Shown here piece by piece: positions 10,191 through 21,310 of a stretch of DNA of 64,000 nucleotides. The notes beneath the pieces are model-generated. The model worked only from the letters and a program-made list of their open reading frames with translations. It was not told the origin of the DNA and made no database searches. A program made the translations under genes and the position numbers. The DNA lies in contig CM057469.1 in assembly GCA_030035585.1 (NCBI GenBank), positions 22,500,501 to 22,564,500 of the forward strand, read 5' to 3'. This DNA is from Dugong dugon. Its lineage: Eukaryota > Chordata > Mammalia > Sirenia > Dugongidae. How positions within the stretch are numbered: position 1 is the stretch's first letter; each line of letters starts with the position of its first letter.

Positions 10191-11340
10191 AATCTCAACA
10201 CAAAATTTAGGGTGTTGTCAATAGAGAAAAGTTAAATGGGAAGAGGTAGCCTCAAACAATAAGAGTTTGGGAGCCTCAAACAATAAATGTCTACTGCAAC
10301 TTGATAGGGTTCCAACTTGCCCAGGGTCTGATTCTCACCTTGATAGGTTCAGAAACAGTACTTTCAGGGGATTAGGTTATGAGTTCTAAATCCACTTAAG
10401 CCTACTGGAAACTGATTGGTATAATTGCTACAGGCTTCCTGGAAAGCAGACTCTGATGGAGATTTGTGTTCAAGAAGTTTATTGTAAAATTCTCTCAGCA
10501 TCAACATTTGTTGGGAGTGTAGCAAGTAGGAGTAGGAAGAGGGAAAAGTTTGAATGTGATGCGGTCATCAAAAAGGACTTTAGCTGATGCTATGGGGGGC
10601 GCAGGAGCTGGGGTGGTTCTTTATGCATGGGGGCCAGGACTTTATCCTCTCCTCCTGATTTCAGGCTTCCTGGGAAGGTGGCATGACCTTGGGCAGGGTG
10701 ACCCTCTTTAGATACAGGCAATTCCAAAGAGTGGCTCAGCTGAGAGCTACCAGCTGCCAACATGTCCAGCAGCTGGAGAAACGATTGCTTTAGTCTTGGG
10801 GAGTGGGTCTTTGTGGCATACCATGGCATCCACTACAATAATGACGACTCTACGCATAGACATAACTGGTAAGGGAAAACAATGCTCATATTAGTTCATC
10901 AAAGCATCCTGTTCAAAGAATGTAAATTTTCTTCAGAAATAAAGTAACTACCAAAAAATTGCTTGGTGAACAAAGTAGTAAAATAACAAAGTAGAATAAA
11001 AGGTGAATTTTAAAAGGAGTTATCACACTGTGGTCAATGAATGTGTTTGCCTCCACCACAGAAATATACCTGCTCGTCAGGAGACCAGAAAGCTCACATC
11101 CTGTGGTGTCAGCAAACCAGATTACCCGCTTCCCACAGCAGTCCTGGGGTCACACACTTGCAGATTCTTACTCTTCCACTCACTTTAGCTAGAATTTCTT
11201 ATCAATCACCCCAAATTTCTATCTTTAAAAAACTTTATCATGACAAATGTCCTATAATTTCAAAAGCATAGTTTATCTTCTAAGATTTATACTAATTAAA
11301 TACCTTCCTCTTTAAGAAAGCAACTGAAGGGTCTCCTTTA
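10191..11340. other. No recognised element
   Basis: Mostly unique-looking non-coding sequence. The antisense frame 10590-10829 and the forward frames 11003-11271 show no domain and no conserved-looking start context. Confidence 0.5.
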
Positions 11341-11646
11341 TTGTTATTATTGTTAGTTGCTGTCGAGTTGGCCCCCAACTCATGGCAACTCAGTGTACAA
11401 CAGAATGCCATGCCGTGTAGTCCTGCATTATCCCTGTGATCAGTTGTGATCCATAAGGTTTTCATCGGCTGATTTTCAGAAGTAGATCAGCAGACCTTTC
11501 TTCCTCATCCACCTTAGTCTGGAAGCTCCACTGAAACCTGTTTAGTGTCATAACAACACGCAAGCCCCCACTGGCAGATGAGTGCACTGGCAAGGAATCA
11601 AGTCCCAATCTCCTGCAGTAAGTCAAGAATTCTACTAGTGCTCCAT
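11341..11646 (-). mobile_element. SINE type C, second copy
   Basis: In antisense it has a degraded Gly-tRNA-like head ('ctagtagaattcttgac', then 'gggacttgattccttgcc'), the body 'ggtttcagtggagcttccag' and 'aggaagaaaggtctgctgat', and the RTE-like tail with (GTT)n. It abuts a type A SINE and an RTE copy, all in the same orientation. Confidence 0.82.
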
Positions 11647-11654
11647 CAATGCCC

Positions 11655-11868
11655 TTGTTGTTGTTGTTGCTGGGTGCCGTCAAGTCGATTCCAACTCATG
11701 GCAACCCCATGTGACAGAATAGAACTGCCCCAAAATGTTTTCTTGGTTGGAATCTTTCACAGAAACGAATCACTAGATCTTCTCTTGCAGAGCAGCTGAG
11801 TGGGGTCAAACTGCCAACCTTTCAGTTAGCAGGCGAGTGCTAAACCATTGCACTGCCAGGGCTCTTTC
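11655..11868 (-). mobile_element. SINE type A
   Basis: In antisense: head 'gccctggcagtgcaatggtt', 'aggttggcagtttgac' and tail 'catgagttggaatcgacttg' with (CAA)n. An 8-bp direct repeat caatgccc (11647-11654, 11869-11876) shows it inserted alone at the edge of the type C SINE. Confidence 0.88.
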
Positions 11869-11879
11869 CAATGCCCCAT

Positions 11880-13731
11880 GTTGTTGTTGTTGTTAAGTGC
11901 CGTCAAATCGGTTCCGACTCATAGCGACCCTATGTACCACAGAACGAAACACTGCCTAGTCCTGCGCCATGCTCATGATCGTTGTTATGCTTGAGCCCAC
12001 TGTTGCAGCCAATGTGTCAATCCATCGCATTAAGGGTCTTCTTTTTTTCTGACCCTGTACTTTACCAAGCATGATGTCCTTCTCCAGGCACTGATACCTC
12101 CTGACAACACGTCCAAAGTATGTAAGACATAGTCTCACTATCTTTGCTTCTAAGAAGCATTCTGATTGTATGTCTTCCAAGACAGATTTGTTTGCTATTT
12201 TGGCAGTCCATGGTATATTCAATATTCTTCACCAACACCACAATTCAAAGGTGTCAATTCTTCTTTGGTCTTCCTTATTCATTGTCCAGATTTTGCATGC
12301 ATATGAGGCTATTGAAAATACCATGGCTTGGGTTAGGTGCACCTTAGTTTTCAAGGTGACATCTTTGCTTTTCAACACTTTAAAGAGGTCTTTTGCAGCA
12401 GATTTGCCCGATGCAGTGCGTCTTTTGATCTCCTGACTGCTGCTTCCATAGGTGTTGATTGTGGATCCAAGTAAAATGAAATCCTTGAGACCTTCAATCT
12501 TTTCTCTGTTTATCATGATGTTGTTTATTGGTCCAGTTGTGATGATTTTTGTTTTCTTTATGCTGAGACATAATCCCTACTGAAGACTGTGGTCTTTGAT
12601 CTTCATCAGTAAGTGCTTCAAGTCCTCTTCACTTTCAGCAAGCAATGTTGCATCATCTGAATAATGCAGGTTGTTAATGAGTCTTCCTCCAATCCTGATG
12701 TCCCATTCTTCTTCATATAGTCCAACTTCTCAGATTATTTGCTCATCATACAGATTGAATAAGTATAGTGAAAAGATACAACCCCAACACACACCTTTCC
12801 TGCCTTTAAACCACGCAGTATCCGCTTGTTCTGTCTAAACAACTGCTTCTTGATCTATGTACAGGTTCCTCATGAGCACAATTGAGTGTTCTGGAATTCC
12901 CATTCTTTGCAATATCATCCGTAATTTGTTATGATCCACACAGTCGAATGCCTTTGCATAGTCAATAAAACACAGGTAAACGTCTTTCTGGTGTTCTCTG
13001 CTTCCAGCCAGGATCCGTCTGACATCAGTAATGATATCCCTGGTTCCACATGCTCTTCTGAATCCTGCCTGAATTTCTGGAAGTTCCCTGTGAATGTACT
13101 GCTGCAGCTGCTTTTGAATGATCTTCAGCAAAATTTTACTTGTGTGTGATATTAATGATATTGTTTGATAATTTCCACATTCAGTTGGATCACCTTTCTA
13201 GGGAATAGGCATAAATATGGATCTCTTCCAGTTGGTTGGCCAGGTAGCTGTCTTCCAAATTTCTTGGCACAGAAGGGTGAACACTTCCAGCACTGCATCA
13301 GTTTGTTGAAACATCTCAATTGATATTCTGTCAATTCCTGGAGCCTTGTTTTTCACCTATGCCTTCAGCGCAGCTTGGACTTCTTTCTTCACTACCATCG
13401 GTTCCTGATCATATGCTACCTCTTGAAATGGTTGAACATCAACCATTTCTTTTTGGTATAATGATTCTGTGTATTCCTTCCATCTTCTTTTGATGCTTCC
13501 TGCATCATTTAATATTTTCCCTATAGAATCCTTCACAATTGCTACTTGAGGCTTGAACTTTTTCTTCTGTTCTTTCAGCTTGAGAAATGCCAAGCGTGTT
13601 CTTCCGTTTGGGTTTTCTGTCTCCAGTTCTTTACACATGTCATTGTAATACATTACTTTGTCTTCTAAGCTGCCCTTTGAAATCTTCTGTTCAGTTCTTT
13701 TACTTCATCATTTCTTCCTTTTGCTTTAGCT
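11880..13731 (-). mobile_element. RTE-clade LINE, 5'-truncated copy
   Basis: This is the 3' two-thirds of an RTE1-type element in antisense, about 1.85 kb, starting at the (GTT)n and 'gtgccgtcaaatcggttcc' tail. It keeps recognisable reverse transcriptase sequence (see the pseudogene entry). Its 5' edge does not end in flanking DNA: at 13731/13732 it joins 19 bp that match the head of a type B SINE. A family-1 LTR begins 10 bp beyond. Confidence 0.9.
11956..13653 (-). pseudogene. RTE reverse transcriptase relic (broken)
   Basis: Minus-strand frames give pieces of an RTE polyprotein in order: an N-terminal RT part (13357-13653), the fingers/palm part with CFIDYAKAFDCVDHN (12835-13131), and the C-terminal part ending SYACKIWTMNKEDQRRI (12229-12516) and the last segment (11956-12222). 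The active-site box reads YSDD rather than YADD near 12651-12668. Stops and frameshifts separate the pieces, so it cannot make a full protein. Confidence 0.85.
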
Positions 13732-13750
13732 ACTGTGCCACTAGGGCTCC
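13732..13750 (-). mobile_element. Type B SINE head fused to the RTE 5' edge
   Basis: In antisense the 19 bp read 'ggagccctagtggcacagt', a match to the type B SINE head with one difference from the common 'ccctggtgg' form. No other part of a SINE follows before the RTE body. Confidence 0.65.
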
Positions 13751-13759
13751 CTAAGTCCT

Positions 13760-14266
13760 TGTCATGGGTTGATTTGTGTCCCCCGAAAATATCTGTCAAG
13801 TTGGCTGGATCATGATTCCCAGTATTGTATGATTATGTACCATTTAGTAATCTGATATGATTTCCTTATGTCTTGTAAACTCTGTCACTATGATGTAATA
13901 AGATGGATTAGCGGCAGTTATACTGATGAGGTATACAAGATTGGATAGTGTCTTAAGCCAATCTCTTTTGAAATATAAAAGAGAGAAGGGAGCAGAGACA
14001 CATAGGAATCTCATACCACCAAGAAAGCAGGGCCAGGAACACAGCACATCCTTTGGACCTGAGGTTCCTGTGCAGAGAAGCTCCCAGACCAAGGGAAGAC
14101 TGATGACACAGACCTTCTTCCAGAGCTGATGGAGAAAGCGTTCCCCTGGAGCTGACGCCCTGAATTTGGACTTGTAGCGTACTGGACTGTGAGATAATAA
14201 ACTTCTCTTTGTTAAAGCCATCCACTTGTCATATTTCTGTTATAGTAGCACTGGATGACTAAGACA
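13760..14266 (+). mobile_element. Solo LTR, MaLR-like family 1, copy 2
   Basis: 507 bp from 'tgtcatgggttgatttgtg' to 'tggatgactaagaca', with an exact 5-bp target duplication gtcct (13755-13759, 14267-14271). TATAAAA lies at 13974-13980. A 90-codon antisense frame (13953-14225) is shared with other copies of this LTR and is treated as an LTR property, not a host gene. Confidence 0.92.
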
Positions 14267-14389
14267 GTCCTATAGTGTATGCATTACAAATATATTTTAA
14301 TGTCTGAATAGCTCTTCTCTTTTTGAAGACTGCACATTCTTTTTTTTAGTTTCTCAATTCAGTTCATCCATCTCACCCATTATATGAAC

Positions 14390-14800
14390 AAATCAGTGAA
14401 ATCACTAATAAATTCAGTAATGTCTGCAATATGTTAGACACTGTGCTGAGTGTTCGGGATGCAAAAGAAAACACAACCCATTTCTTCCTTCAAAGAGCTC
14501 ATAATTCAGCAGGGGATTCTTACAAGTAAACAAATAATTACAATCTAATGGGGTGAATGCTATTATAGCTGTCGTCCGTGGTGCTATGAGACCATAGCTA
14601 TTAGATCTAATTCTGCCTGCAGTGGAGAGTGAGTAGCAGGGAAGTTTTCATACAGTAAATATTCACCAACCACCTACCGTGTTCCCATCATACCCTGAGG
14701 GCTGGGGGCAAAATGGGCATAAAGCCCTCATAGAGCTTGCCATCCTTAAACGACAAGAAGGAGTTTTCCAGATGGAAGATTGTTAATGACTTTTCTAACA
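14390..14800 (+). repeat. L2 LINE fragment(s)
   Basis: Two L2-like blocks: 'gacactgtgctgagtgttcg' with 'caaagagctcataattcagc' and 'acaagtaaacaaataatta', then 'tagagcttgccatcc'. This is old, diverged sequence in sense orientation. Confidence 0.65.
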
Positions 14801-14831
14801 GATAGAATAAGAGTGTGGGCTAAGATATGGG

Positions 14832-15032
14832 AGCCATGGTGGTGAGGTGGTTAGAGCGCTGGGCTGTTAACTGAAAGGTCAGCGGTTCAAACCTACCAGC
14901 TACTCCTTGGGAGAAAGACGTGGTAGTCTGCTTCAGTGAAGATTTCCAGCCTTGGAAACCCTATGTGGGCAGTTCTACTCTGTCCTATAGGGTCGCTGTG
15001 AGTTGGAATTGACTCCATGGCAGTGGCAGTGG
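14832..15032 (+). mobile_element. SINE type B, long form
   Basis: Type B head and tail with an extra middle segment ('gagaaagacgtggtagtctg' to 'gatttccagcc'). It is flanked by a 17-bp direct repeat with one mismatch (gtgggctaagatatggg 14815-14831, 15033-15049), a clear retroposition signature. The same long form occurs in antisense at 31374, 41669 and 62993. Confidence 0.92.
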
Positions 15033-15059
15033 GTGGGTTAAGATATGGGGACATGACTT

Positions 15060-16060
15060 GTTTAGAGAACTCCAAAAAGTTTAGTGTTCCTGAGAGAGGG
15101 GCAGAAGTGAAAATAAAAAGATAGGAAGAATCCAGATCACAAAAAGCCATGGAAGAATTAATTGTATACTATAAGAGACGAAGAGTGTTTCAAGTGTTTT
15201 AATTAGGGGTCTATCTTATGAAGTTAATTCTCACATTGGTGTGGAAATGGACTAGAGAAAGCTGAGATAGGAGGAAGGAGACCAACAGGAAACCACTACA
15301 TAAATTAGCTTTGGAGTTGAGGGTTTGTACTAAGACATCAGCAGTGGAGGGAACTTCCAAGAGATATTCTAGACTTAGAATTAATGAGATTTGGTGTCCA
15401 AAATAAGAGAGGAGTCCACAAATGAAGGCTGAAGATGACTCAGGCTTTTGGCTTTGGGTGTCTGGGTGATGAGTGGTGGCATTAATAAAAACAAGGGAGA
15501 AGAGGAGCAAGAGCAGATTGATGGGTGGTGGGAGGGGGAGAAGATAATTAACTCTGTTATGTAGATTTCAAGTTTGAAGTACTGCCAAGAAAGCAGTTGG
15601 ATGCATGGGTCTGACTCTCAAACTGGAACTAAGATCTACAGATTTACAATACTTTACAAGGGGACTGAAGACAGGAAGAGGTTGGGATTACTCAGGGAGA
15701 GTTTTTAGAAATTTTAGAGAGAGGCTAGAATGGTGCCCTGGGGTGCACTAACATTTTGAATACAGTTGGGCAAAGAGAACCAATAAAAAAGACTGGTAGG
15801 CAAAAGAATGTGATGATGTATTTAAAGACAAGGGAACAAAGAGTCTTCTAAAAGTGTGTGTGGATAATAATGTCAAATGTTGCAGAGGAGTTGAGTGAAT
15901 TTAAATAAAAACCTGAAGTAGTTTTTAGATTTGGGACCATGTTGATGTGATAGTTTTGGGCATAAGTGAGAGGGTGAAGTTAAAAAGCCAGGTGGACTTA
16001 GGAACAAATGAGTGATGAAGAAATAATAAGTGTAGTTTGTTTTTTCTGGAAGCTTGGCTA
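15060..16060 (+). repeat. Probable L2 internal sequence
   Basis: The purine-rich order 'agcagttggatgcatgggtc', 'ggtgccctggggtgc', 'tgtcaaatgttgcagaggag' and 'gggaccatgttgatgtg' follows the L2 internal/3' region. It is strongly diverged and contains no L2 protein frame. Confidence 0.55.
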
Positions 16061-16422
16061 TTGAGATTAAAAAAAAAAAAAAGGTGCTAAGTAGAGGAGT
16101 TCTCAAAGAAGAAAAATATCTTTTTTTTTTTTTACTTTGTTGTTCTTTTTATTTTATTCCATGTGGGGCAGTACTGAGCATGTTTATATACAGACAACGT
16201 ACAGCCATGGAGAGCAAGTTACTAAAGAGTGGAGAGGGCATTTACGGAGCAAGAACAAAATGGAGACAGGATATGATGGCGGATAAGGAAGAATGAGAAG
16301 GAATAGCTCGCTGTTTCTCTCGCCTGGCTGTACATTAGATTCACTTGAGAAACTTTAACAAAATGCCAATGCTGAGCCCCCATTCTAGACCAGTTAAGTC
16401 AGAATTTCCAAAAGTGTGGAAA
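16061..16422. other. Poly-A/poly-T patches, otherwise unassigned
   Basis: A run of A lies at about 16070-16083 and a T run at about 16121-16133. No element body is recognised between them. Confidence 0.45.
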
Positions 16423-16433
16423 TGGGCATGGGT

Positions 16434-18446
16434 TTTTTTTCTGTTTGTTTGTTTGTTTTTTAAGTTTTTCCCCTTCTTTTTTTTTTTTAAACATTATTGT
16501 GCTTTAGATGAAAGTTTACAGCGCAAATTAGTTTCTCATTCAAAAATTTATGCACAAATTGTTTTGTGACATTGGTTGCAACCCCTGCAATGTGTCAGTG
16601 TTCTTCCCCTTTCCACCCAGGATCCCCGCGTCCATTCATCCGGTATTCCTGTCCCTTCCTGCTTTCTTGTCTTTACTTTTGGGCAGGTGTTATGTATGTA
16701 GTTTTATGTACTTTATTGAACTAAGAAGCTGGTTCCTCACGTGTGTTGTTGTTTGTTTCATAGGCTTGTGTAATCTTCGGCTGAAAGGTGGATTTCGAGA
16801 GTGGCTTCAGTTCTGAGTTAGCAGGGTATCTGGTTGCTATAGTCTCAGGGGTTCCTCCAGTCTCGGTCAGACCAGTATGTCCGGTCTTTTTTCGTGAGTA
16901 TGAATTTTGTTCTGCATTTTTCTCCTTCTCTGTCCAGGACCTTCTATAGTGATCCCTGTCAGAGCAGTCAGTAGAGGTAGCTGGGTACCATCTAGTTATT
17001 CTGGGATCAGGGTGGTAGAAATTATGGTTCATGTGGTCCATTAATCCTTTGGACTAATATTTTCCTTATGTCTTTGGTTTTCTTCATTCTCCTTTGCCCC
17101 AGACAGGATGGGACCAATCGATGTATCTTAGAGGCCACTCACAAGCTTTTAAGACCTGAGACACTACTCACCAAAGTAGGATATAGAACATTTTCTTTAT
17201 GAACTATGTTATGCCAATTGACCTAGATGGCCTCCGAGACTATGGTCCCTAGCACCTGTAACTCAGTCCGTCAAGGTGTTTGGATGTATCTAGGAACCTT
17301 CTATGCCTTTGCCTGGATCAAATTGTGCTGACTTCCCCTAAATTGTATGTTGTCTTTCCTTCATCAAAGTTAACGCTTATCTACTGTCTAGTTAGTGATC
17401 TCCTCTCCCCACCCCTCCCCTCCCTTGCATTGTTTTTTTCTGTGTGTAAACTTTTTCTTGGGTTTTTATAACAGAGGTCTCATGCAATATTTGTCCTTTT
17501 GTGATTGACTTACTTCATTCAGCATAATGCCCTCCAGATTCATCCATGTTGTGACATGTTTTGCGGATTTATGGTTGTTCTTTGTCATTGTGTAGCATTC
17601 CACTGTGTGTATGTGTCATAGTTTGTTTGCCCATTCATCTGTTGTTGCGCACTTAGATTGTTTCCATCTTTTTGCTGTTGTGAATAATTCTGCAAAGAAC
17701 ATGGGTGTGCACATGTCTATTCATGTTATGGCTCTTATTTCTGTAGGATATCTTTCTAGGAGTGGGATTGCTGTATTGTATGGTATTTTTATTTCTGGCT
17801 TTTTAAGGAGGCACCATATCATTATCCACAGTGGTTCTCCATAGCGGTTGTACCATTTTACATTCCCATTAGCAGAGCATAGAAGTTCCAATCTACCCAC
17901 AACCTCTCCAACATTCGTTATTTTCTTTTTTTTATTAGTGCCAGTATTGTTGGATGAGATGGTATCTCATTGTAGTTTTGATTTGTATTTCTCTAATGGT
18001 TAATGGTGGCAGTGGTTAAAAGCTACAGCTGCTAACAAAAAGCTTGGCAGTTTAAATCCACCAGGCCTTAGAAACCCTATGAGGCAGTTCTATTCTGTCC
18101 TATAGGGTCGCTATGAGTCAGAATCAACTTGACAGCAACGGATTTTTTAACGGTTAATGATCACCAGCATTTCTTCAAGTGTCTGTTAGCTGCCTGGGCG
18201 TCTTCTTTGGAGAAGTGTCTGTTCATATCCTTTGCCCGTTTTTTAGTTGGGTTATTTGTCTTTTTGTTGTTGAGGTGCTGAAGTCGTCTATAGATTTTAA
18301 AGATTAGACCATTGTAGGATATGCTGTAGCCAAAAATTTTTTCCCAGTCTGTAAGTTCTCTTTTTACTCTTTTGGTGAAGTCTTTTGATGAGCATAAGTG
18401 TTTAATTTTTAGGAGCTCCCAGTTATCTAGTTTATCTTCTGGTGTT
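16434..18446 (-). mobile_element. L1 3' end, 5'-truncated (elephant-type 3' UTR)
   Basis: Starts with a T-rich block and then 'attattgtgctttagatg', the antisense L1 3' end. Farther in, 'ggatgagatggtatctcatt', 'catttcttcaagtgtctg' and 'ctgttcatatcctttgccc' are standard L1 3' UTR phrases. A perfect 11-bp direct repeat tgggcatgggt (16423-16433, 18447-18457) marks one insertion of about 2 kb. A type B SINE sits inside it. Confidence 0.9.
18006..18147 (+). mobile_element. SINE type B nested in L1
   Basis: 5'-shortened head 'gtggcagtggttaaaagc', then 'aaaccctatgaggcagttc' and 'tagggtcgctatgagtcag'. A 12-bp direct repeat with one mismatch (taatggttaatg 17994-18005, taacggttaatg 18148-18159) shows it inserted after the L1. 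Confidence 0.92.
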
Positions 18447-18457
18447 TGGGCATGGGT

Positions 18458-19270
18458 ACTTTTTAAAAGCCCTCCAAATAAATGACTTCAATGTACAGCC
18501 AGAAACCCCCTAAAACAAATAAGACACCACTAACCTTGTCAGAAATGTTAAAGGTTGAAGAATATGTCCAAGAGTAGGATGTTAAGAAGGGAGCTTGAGG
18601 TAATCCTCGCTCAGTACTTGGTACTTGTCAAGCCTTTACTTTAGTATTCTTCCTAGCATCTGACAAGTTATGGAAGTAAGATATGGAGGCTTTGAAAGGG
18701 GTCCAGAGGACCAGAGCAGTGACGACCAAAGATTGAAGTACTAGTCCTCAAAGGCTCAAGTTTCAAGGAACTGGATTAATTTTGCCAGCAGAGAAGCCTG
18801 GAGAGGCACTTAATTACAGTCACTGAGGAGTGATCAGATTTTGTTAAAGGGAGGTGGAACATCTGTTCCTTCTATTCCCTGACGGTAGGACAAAGGGGGA
18901 ATGACTTATAATTCAGCAAGATGCTAATTAAATACTAGGAAAATCTCTCCAGCCATTTATATGGGTCTTGAGATGATGGAATATATTTCAGAAGAAGATA
19001 TATGCTTTAGAAAACATAAAAATAAGGCTACAATGTAGACATGAGAATGGATTAAATGAATTTTAGGGGTCTTTTTAATCCTTAGGAAAACTTTTATATT
19101 GAAGTTATCTCATAGAATTTCTAGCAGTTCTGTGACTAAAAAAGAAAACAGAGCTCTCATTCTTTCAACAAATTCCTCCAATCCCCCCACATACACACTT
19201 ATAAACATGGAGAAATGAAGCTAAAATCAAAAGACCAGTATTTAGGATTTGTATCAGTTACAAATATAGT
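18458..19270. other. No recognised element
   Basis: Unique-looking non-coding sequence without a named repeat or coding signal. Confidence 0.5.
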
Positions 19271-19277
19271 TGGCTAT

Positions 19278-19432
19278 AAAATCTGTTGCCATCAAGTCGA
19301 TTCTGACTCATAGCAACTCTATAGGGCAGAGTAGAACTGCCCCATAGGGTTTCCAAAGAGCAGCTGGTGGATTAGAACTGCTGACCTTTTGGTTAGCAGC
19401 AGAGCTCTTAGCCACTGCACCACCAGGGCTCC
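19278..19432 (-). mobile_element. SINE type B
   Basis: Antisense type B: 'gttgccatcaagtcgattc', 'gccccatagggtttcc' and 'gcaccaccagggctcc'. The flanks share an imperfect direct repeat 'atagttggctata' / 'atatttggctata'. Confidence 0.93.
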
Positions 19433-19735
19433 ATATTTGGCTATAGGCAGCAGAAAATGTCATTCCAGTGACTTTAACAAATGGTGGTTTTCCACATACG
19501 ACCTTTGAAGGGAGGTTGCTGTTAGAACTGGTTCAATGGCTTGATCATGACAAGGCCTGAATATTTTTGTACTTTCACCTCACGCTTATTATGTTATGGA
19601 GCCAAGATGGCTGCCCAACATTCAAGGCAAGAAGAACAGGGAAGGGCAAGGAGCTATGTAGGCTGCAACTTTTCTATTTTATCAGGCAAGAAAAAAAAAA
19701 TCTCCCTCAGTGACTTCTAAGAGGTCCCTGGCAGA
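19433..19735. other. No recognised element
   Basis: Non-coding sequence between the SINE and the possible LTR at 19736. No repeat is named. Confidence 0.45.
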
Positions 19736-20220
19736 GATTGCTAGTTGCTTGCCCAGCATTCATTCTCCCATATTCCCCAATAACAGAACCCCAATTTTAT
19801 TAGTGGTGTCACTGCACTCAACTAAAAGACTATGTATCCCAGTGTTCCTTGACACTAAGGGTTGTCAATAAGATGACATGGAAGTTGTTGGGTGCAGCTT
19901 TCAGAAAAGTTCCTTAGGAATTGGCTGGCACATGACTTCTTGTTTCCCCCCACCCCCACCCCACCTCCGAGCCCTGCCTGGAATGTGGCAAGATGGCCAG
20001 GGCTCAGCAGAGCTCACTCCATCCTAGGCGGTGGTGGACCACTAGAGTAGTTAGTCTCTTTCACTTTCTAGCAGACCATAGAGGAGAAGGAATGGTTCTT
20101 GCTAATAACCACATCCCAAAGAGAAATGGAAACAGATGGATCTGGACTACACATTCCCGGTTTTTTGCCCCCCACTCATCACCATAGGCCAGGATTGATG
20201 CACTGGAAGAGCTGAGTTCT
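19736..20220 (+). mobile_element. Possible old MLT1-type LTR
   Basis: The order 'ttgcttgcccagcattc', 'ggaattggctggcacatgac', 'gagccctgcctggaatgtgg' and 'gatggccagggctcagcag' loosely resembles the old LTR suggested at 8440-8820. Boundaries are not visible. Confidence 0.3.
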
Positions 20221-20929
20221 CTCCACAGGGAGGGAGATATCAAGAGTAGAGAAGAAGCTTTCACTCACTAACCTTACTTAGCTTTTTATTTTCTAAACCC
20301 ATTGGACTTAACCATTCACTCTAGAGATGACCATCTCTGGGAAGAAAATCAGTGGGTTTTCAGGACTGTCTTGCTCTCAGCATTGTACTTTGTGTATCCT
20401 TCAGGGATCACTGGTGGGCAGTTTATAAGAGTCAGGACAAGCCATTAACCATTAAATTAATTATAAGCCCACATTCTGCCCAAGGCAGTAAATTCATTCT
20501 CTATTCTAGTTCACATTCTATTTTCTATCCAAAACCATGTCAGCTTTGTCTCCTAATAGACTCTCTGAAGTTCTGGAATGAGATTGGATGACAGCATTAT
20601 AATACTTAAATGGTCAAATGTCAACAATAAGATGTCCTACATTTGAATGAAAATTCCTCCCATTATCACATTCACAAGGAAAAATTAAAACTGATAGATT
20701 AAATTCCCTTGTCCTTTTAAGCTAAAAGCCTAAGAAAATTAATTCCAAAAGCCTTTCTCCCTAAACTCTGACCTGCTCTGACCTAGCTAGAGGGAGTTTG
20801 GTGGAAGTTAGATGATATCAGCAGCTCTAAGCTGAGGTGCCTCTTGTTGGAATAAATGCTATCCTTGACCATATAAGTTCTATGTCAATTCCTTGATATG
20901 CCTACTTATTAAAGAAGAAAAAAGCTACT
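20221..20929. other. No recognised element
   Basis: Unique-looking AT-rich sequence; no gene signal. Confidence 0.45.
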
Positions 20930-21310
20930 ACTAATAGTAATATCTACTATGTTCCAGATGTTTCTCTAAGTGCTATACTATTTAACCTTTTCACTATATG
21001 CATAAGTTGGTGTTATTCTCATTTTCAAATAAAAAAACTGAGACAGGAGGTTAGGAACTTGCCCACCCATTAACTCATTGCCATCGAGTCAATTCCAACT
21101 CATAGTGACCCTATAAGACAAGGTAGAAATGCCCCATAGAGTTTCCAAGGAGCACCTGGTAGATTCGAACTGCCAACCTTTTGGTTAGCAGCCATAGTAG
21201 TTAACCTTTACATCACCAGGGTTTCCAGGAATTTACCCAAGTTGATTCAATTACTTTAACACATGGCCAGGATACAACCCAGACAGCTCTAAAGTCCACT
21301 GTTGCATTCT
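20930..21310 (-). repeat. MIR SINE split by a type B SINE
   Basis: Antisense MIR: 'tatgttccagatgtttc', 'taagtgctatactattta', 'aaaactgagacaggagg' and 'ggaacttgccca'. It is interrupted at about 21066 and resumes after 21225 as 'ggaatttacccaag'. Confidence 0.75.
21068..21224 (-). mobile_element. SINE type B nested in MIR
   Basis: Antisense type B with 'attgccatcgagtcaattcc', 'gccccatagagtttcc' and 'acatcaccagggtttcc'. The duplicated target is MIR sequence, 'aggaacttgccca' against 'aggaatttaccca'. Confidence 0.9.

Noticed and set aside
11341-13750. Tandem same-orientation SINE-SINE-RTE block as one composite transposon
   Set aside because: The middle SINE has its own 8-bp target duplication (caatgccc), so at least two separate insertions are needed.
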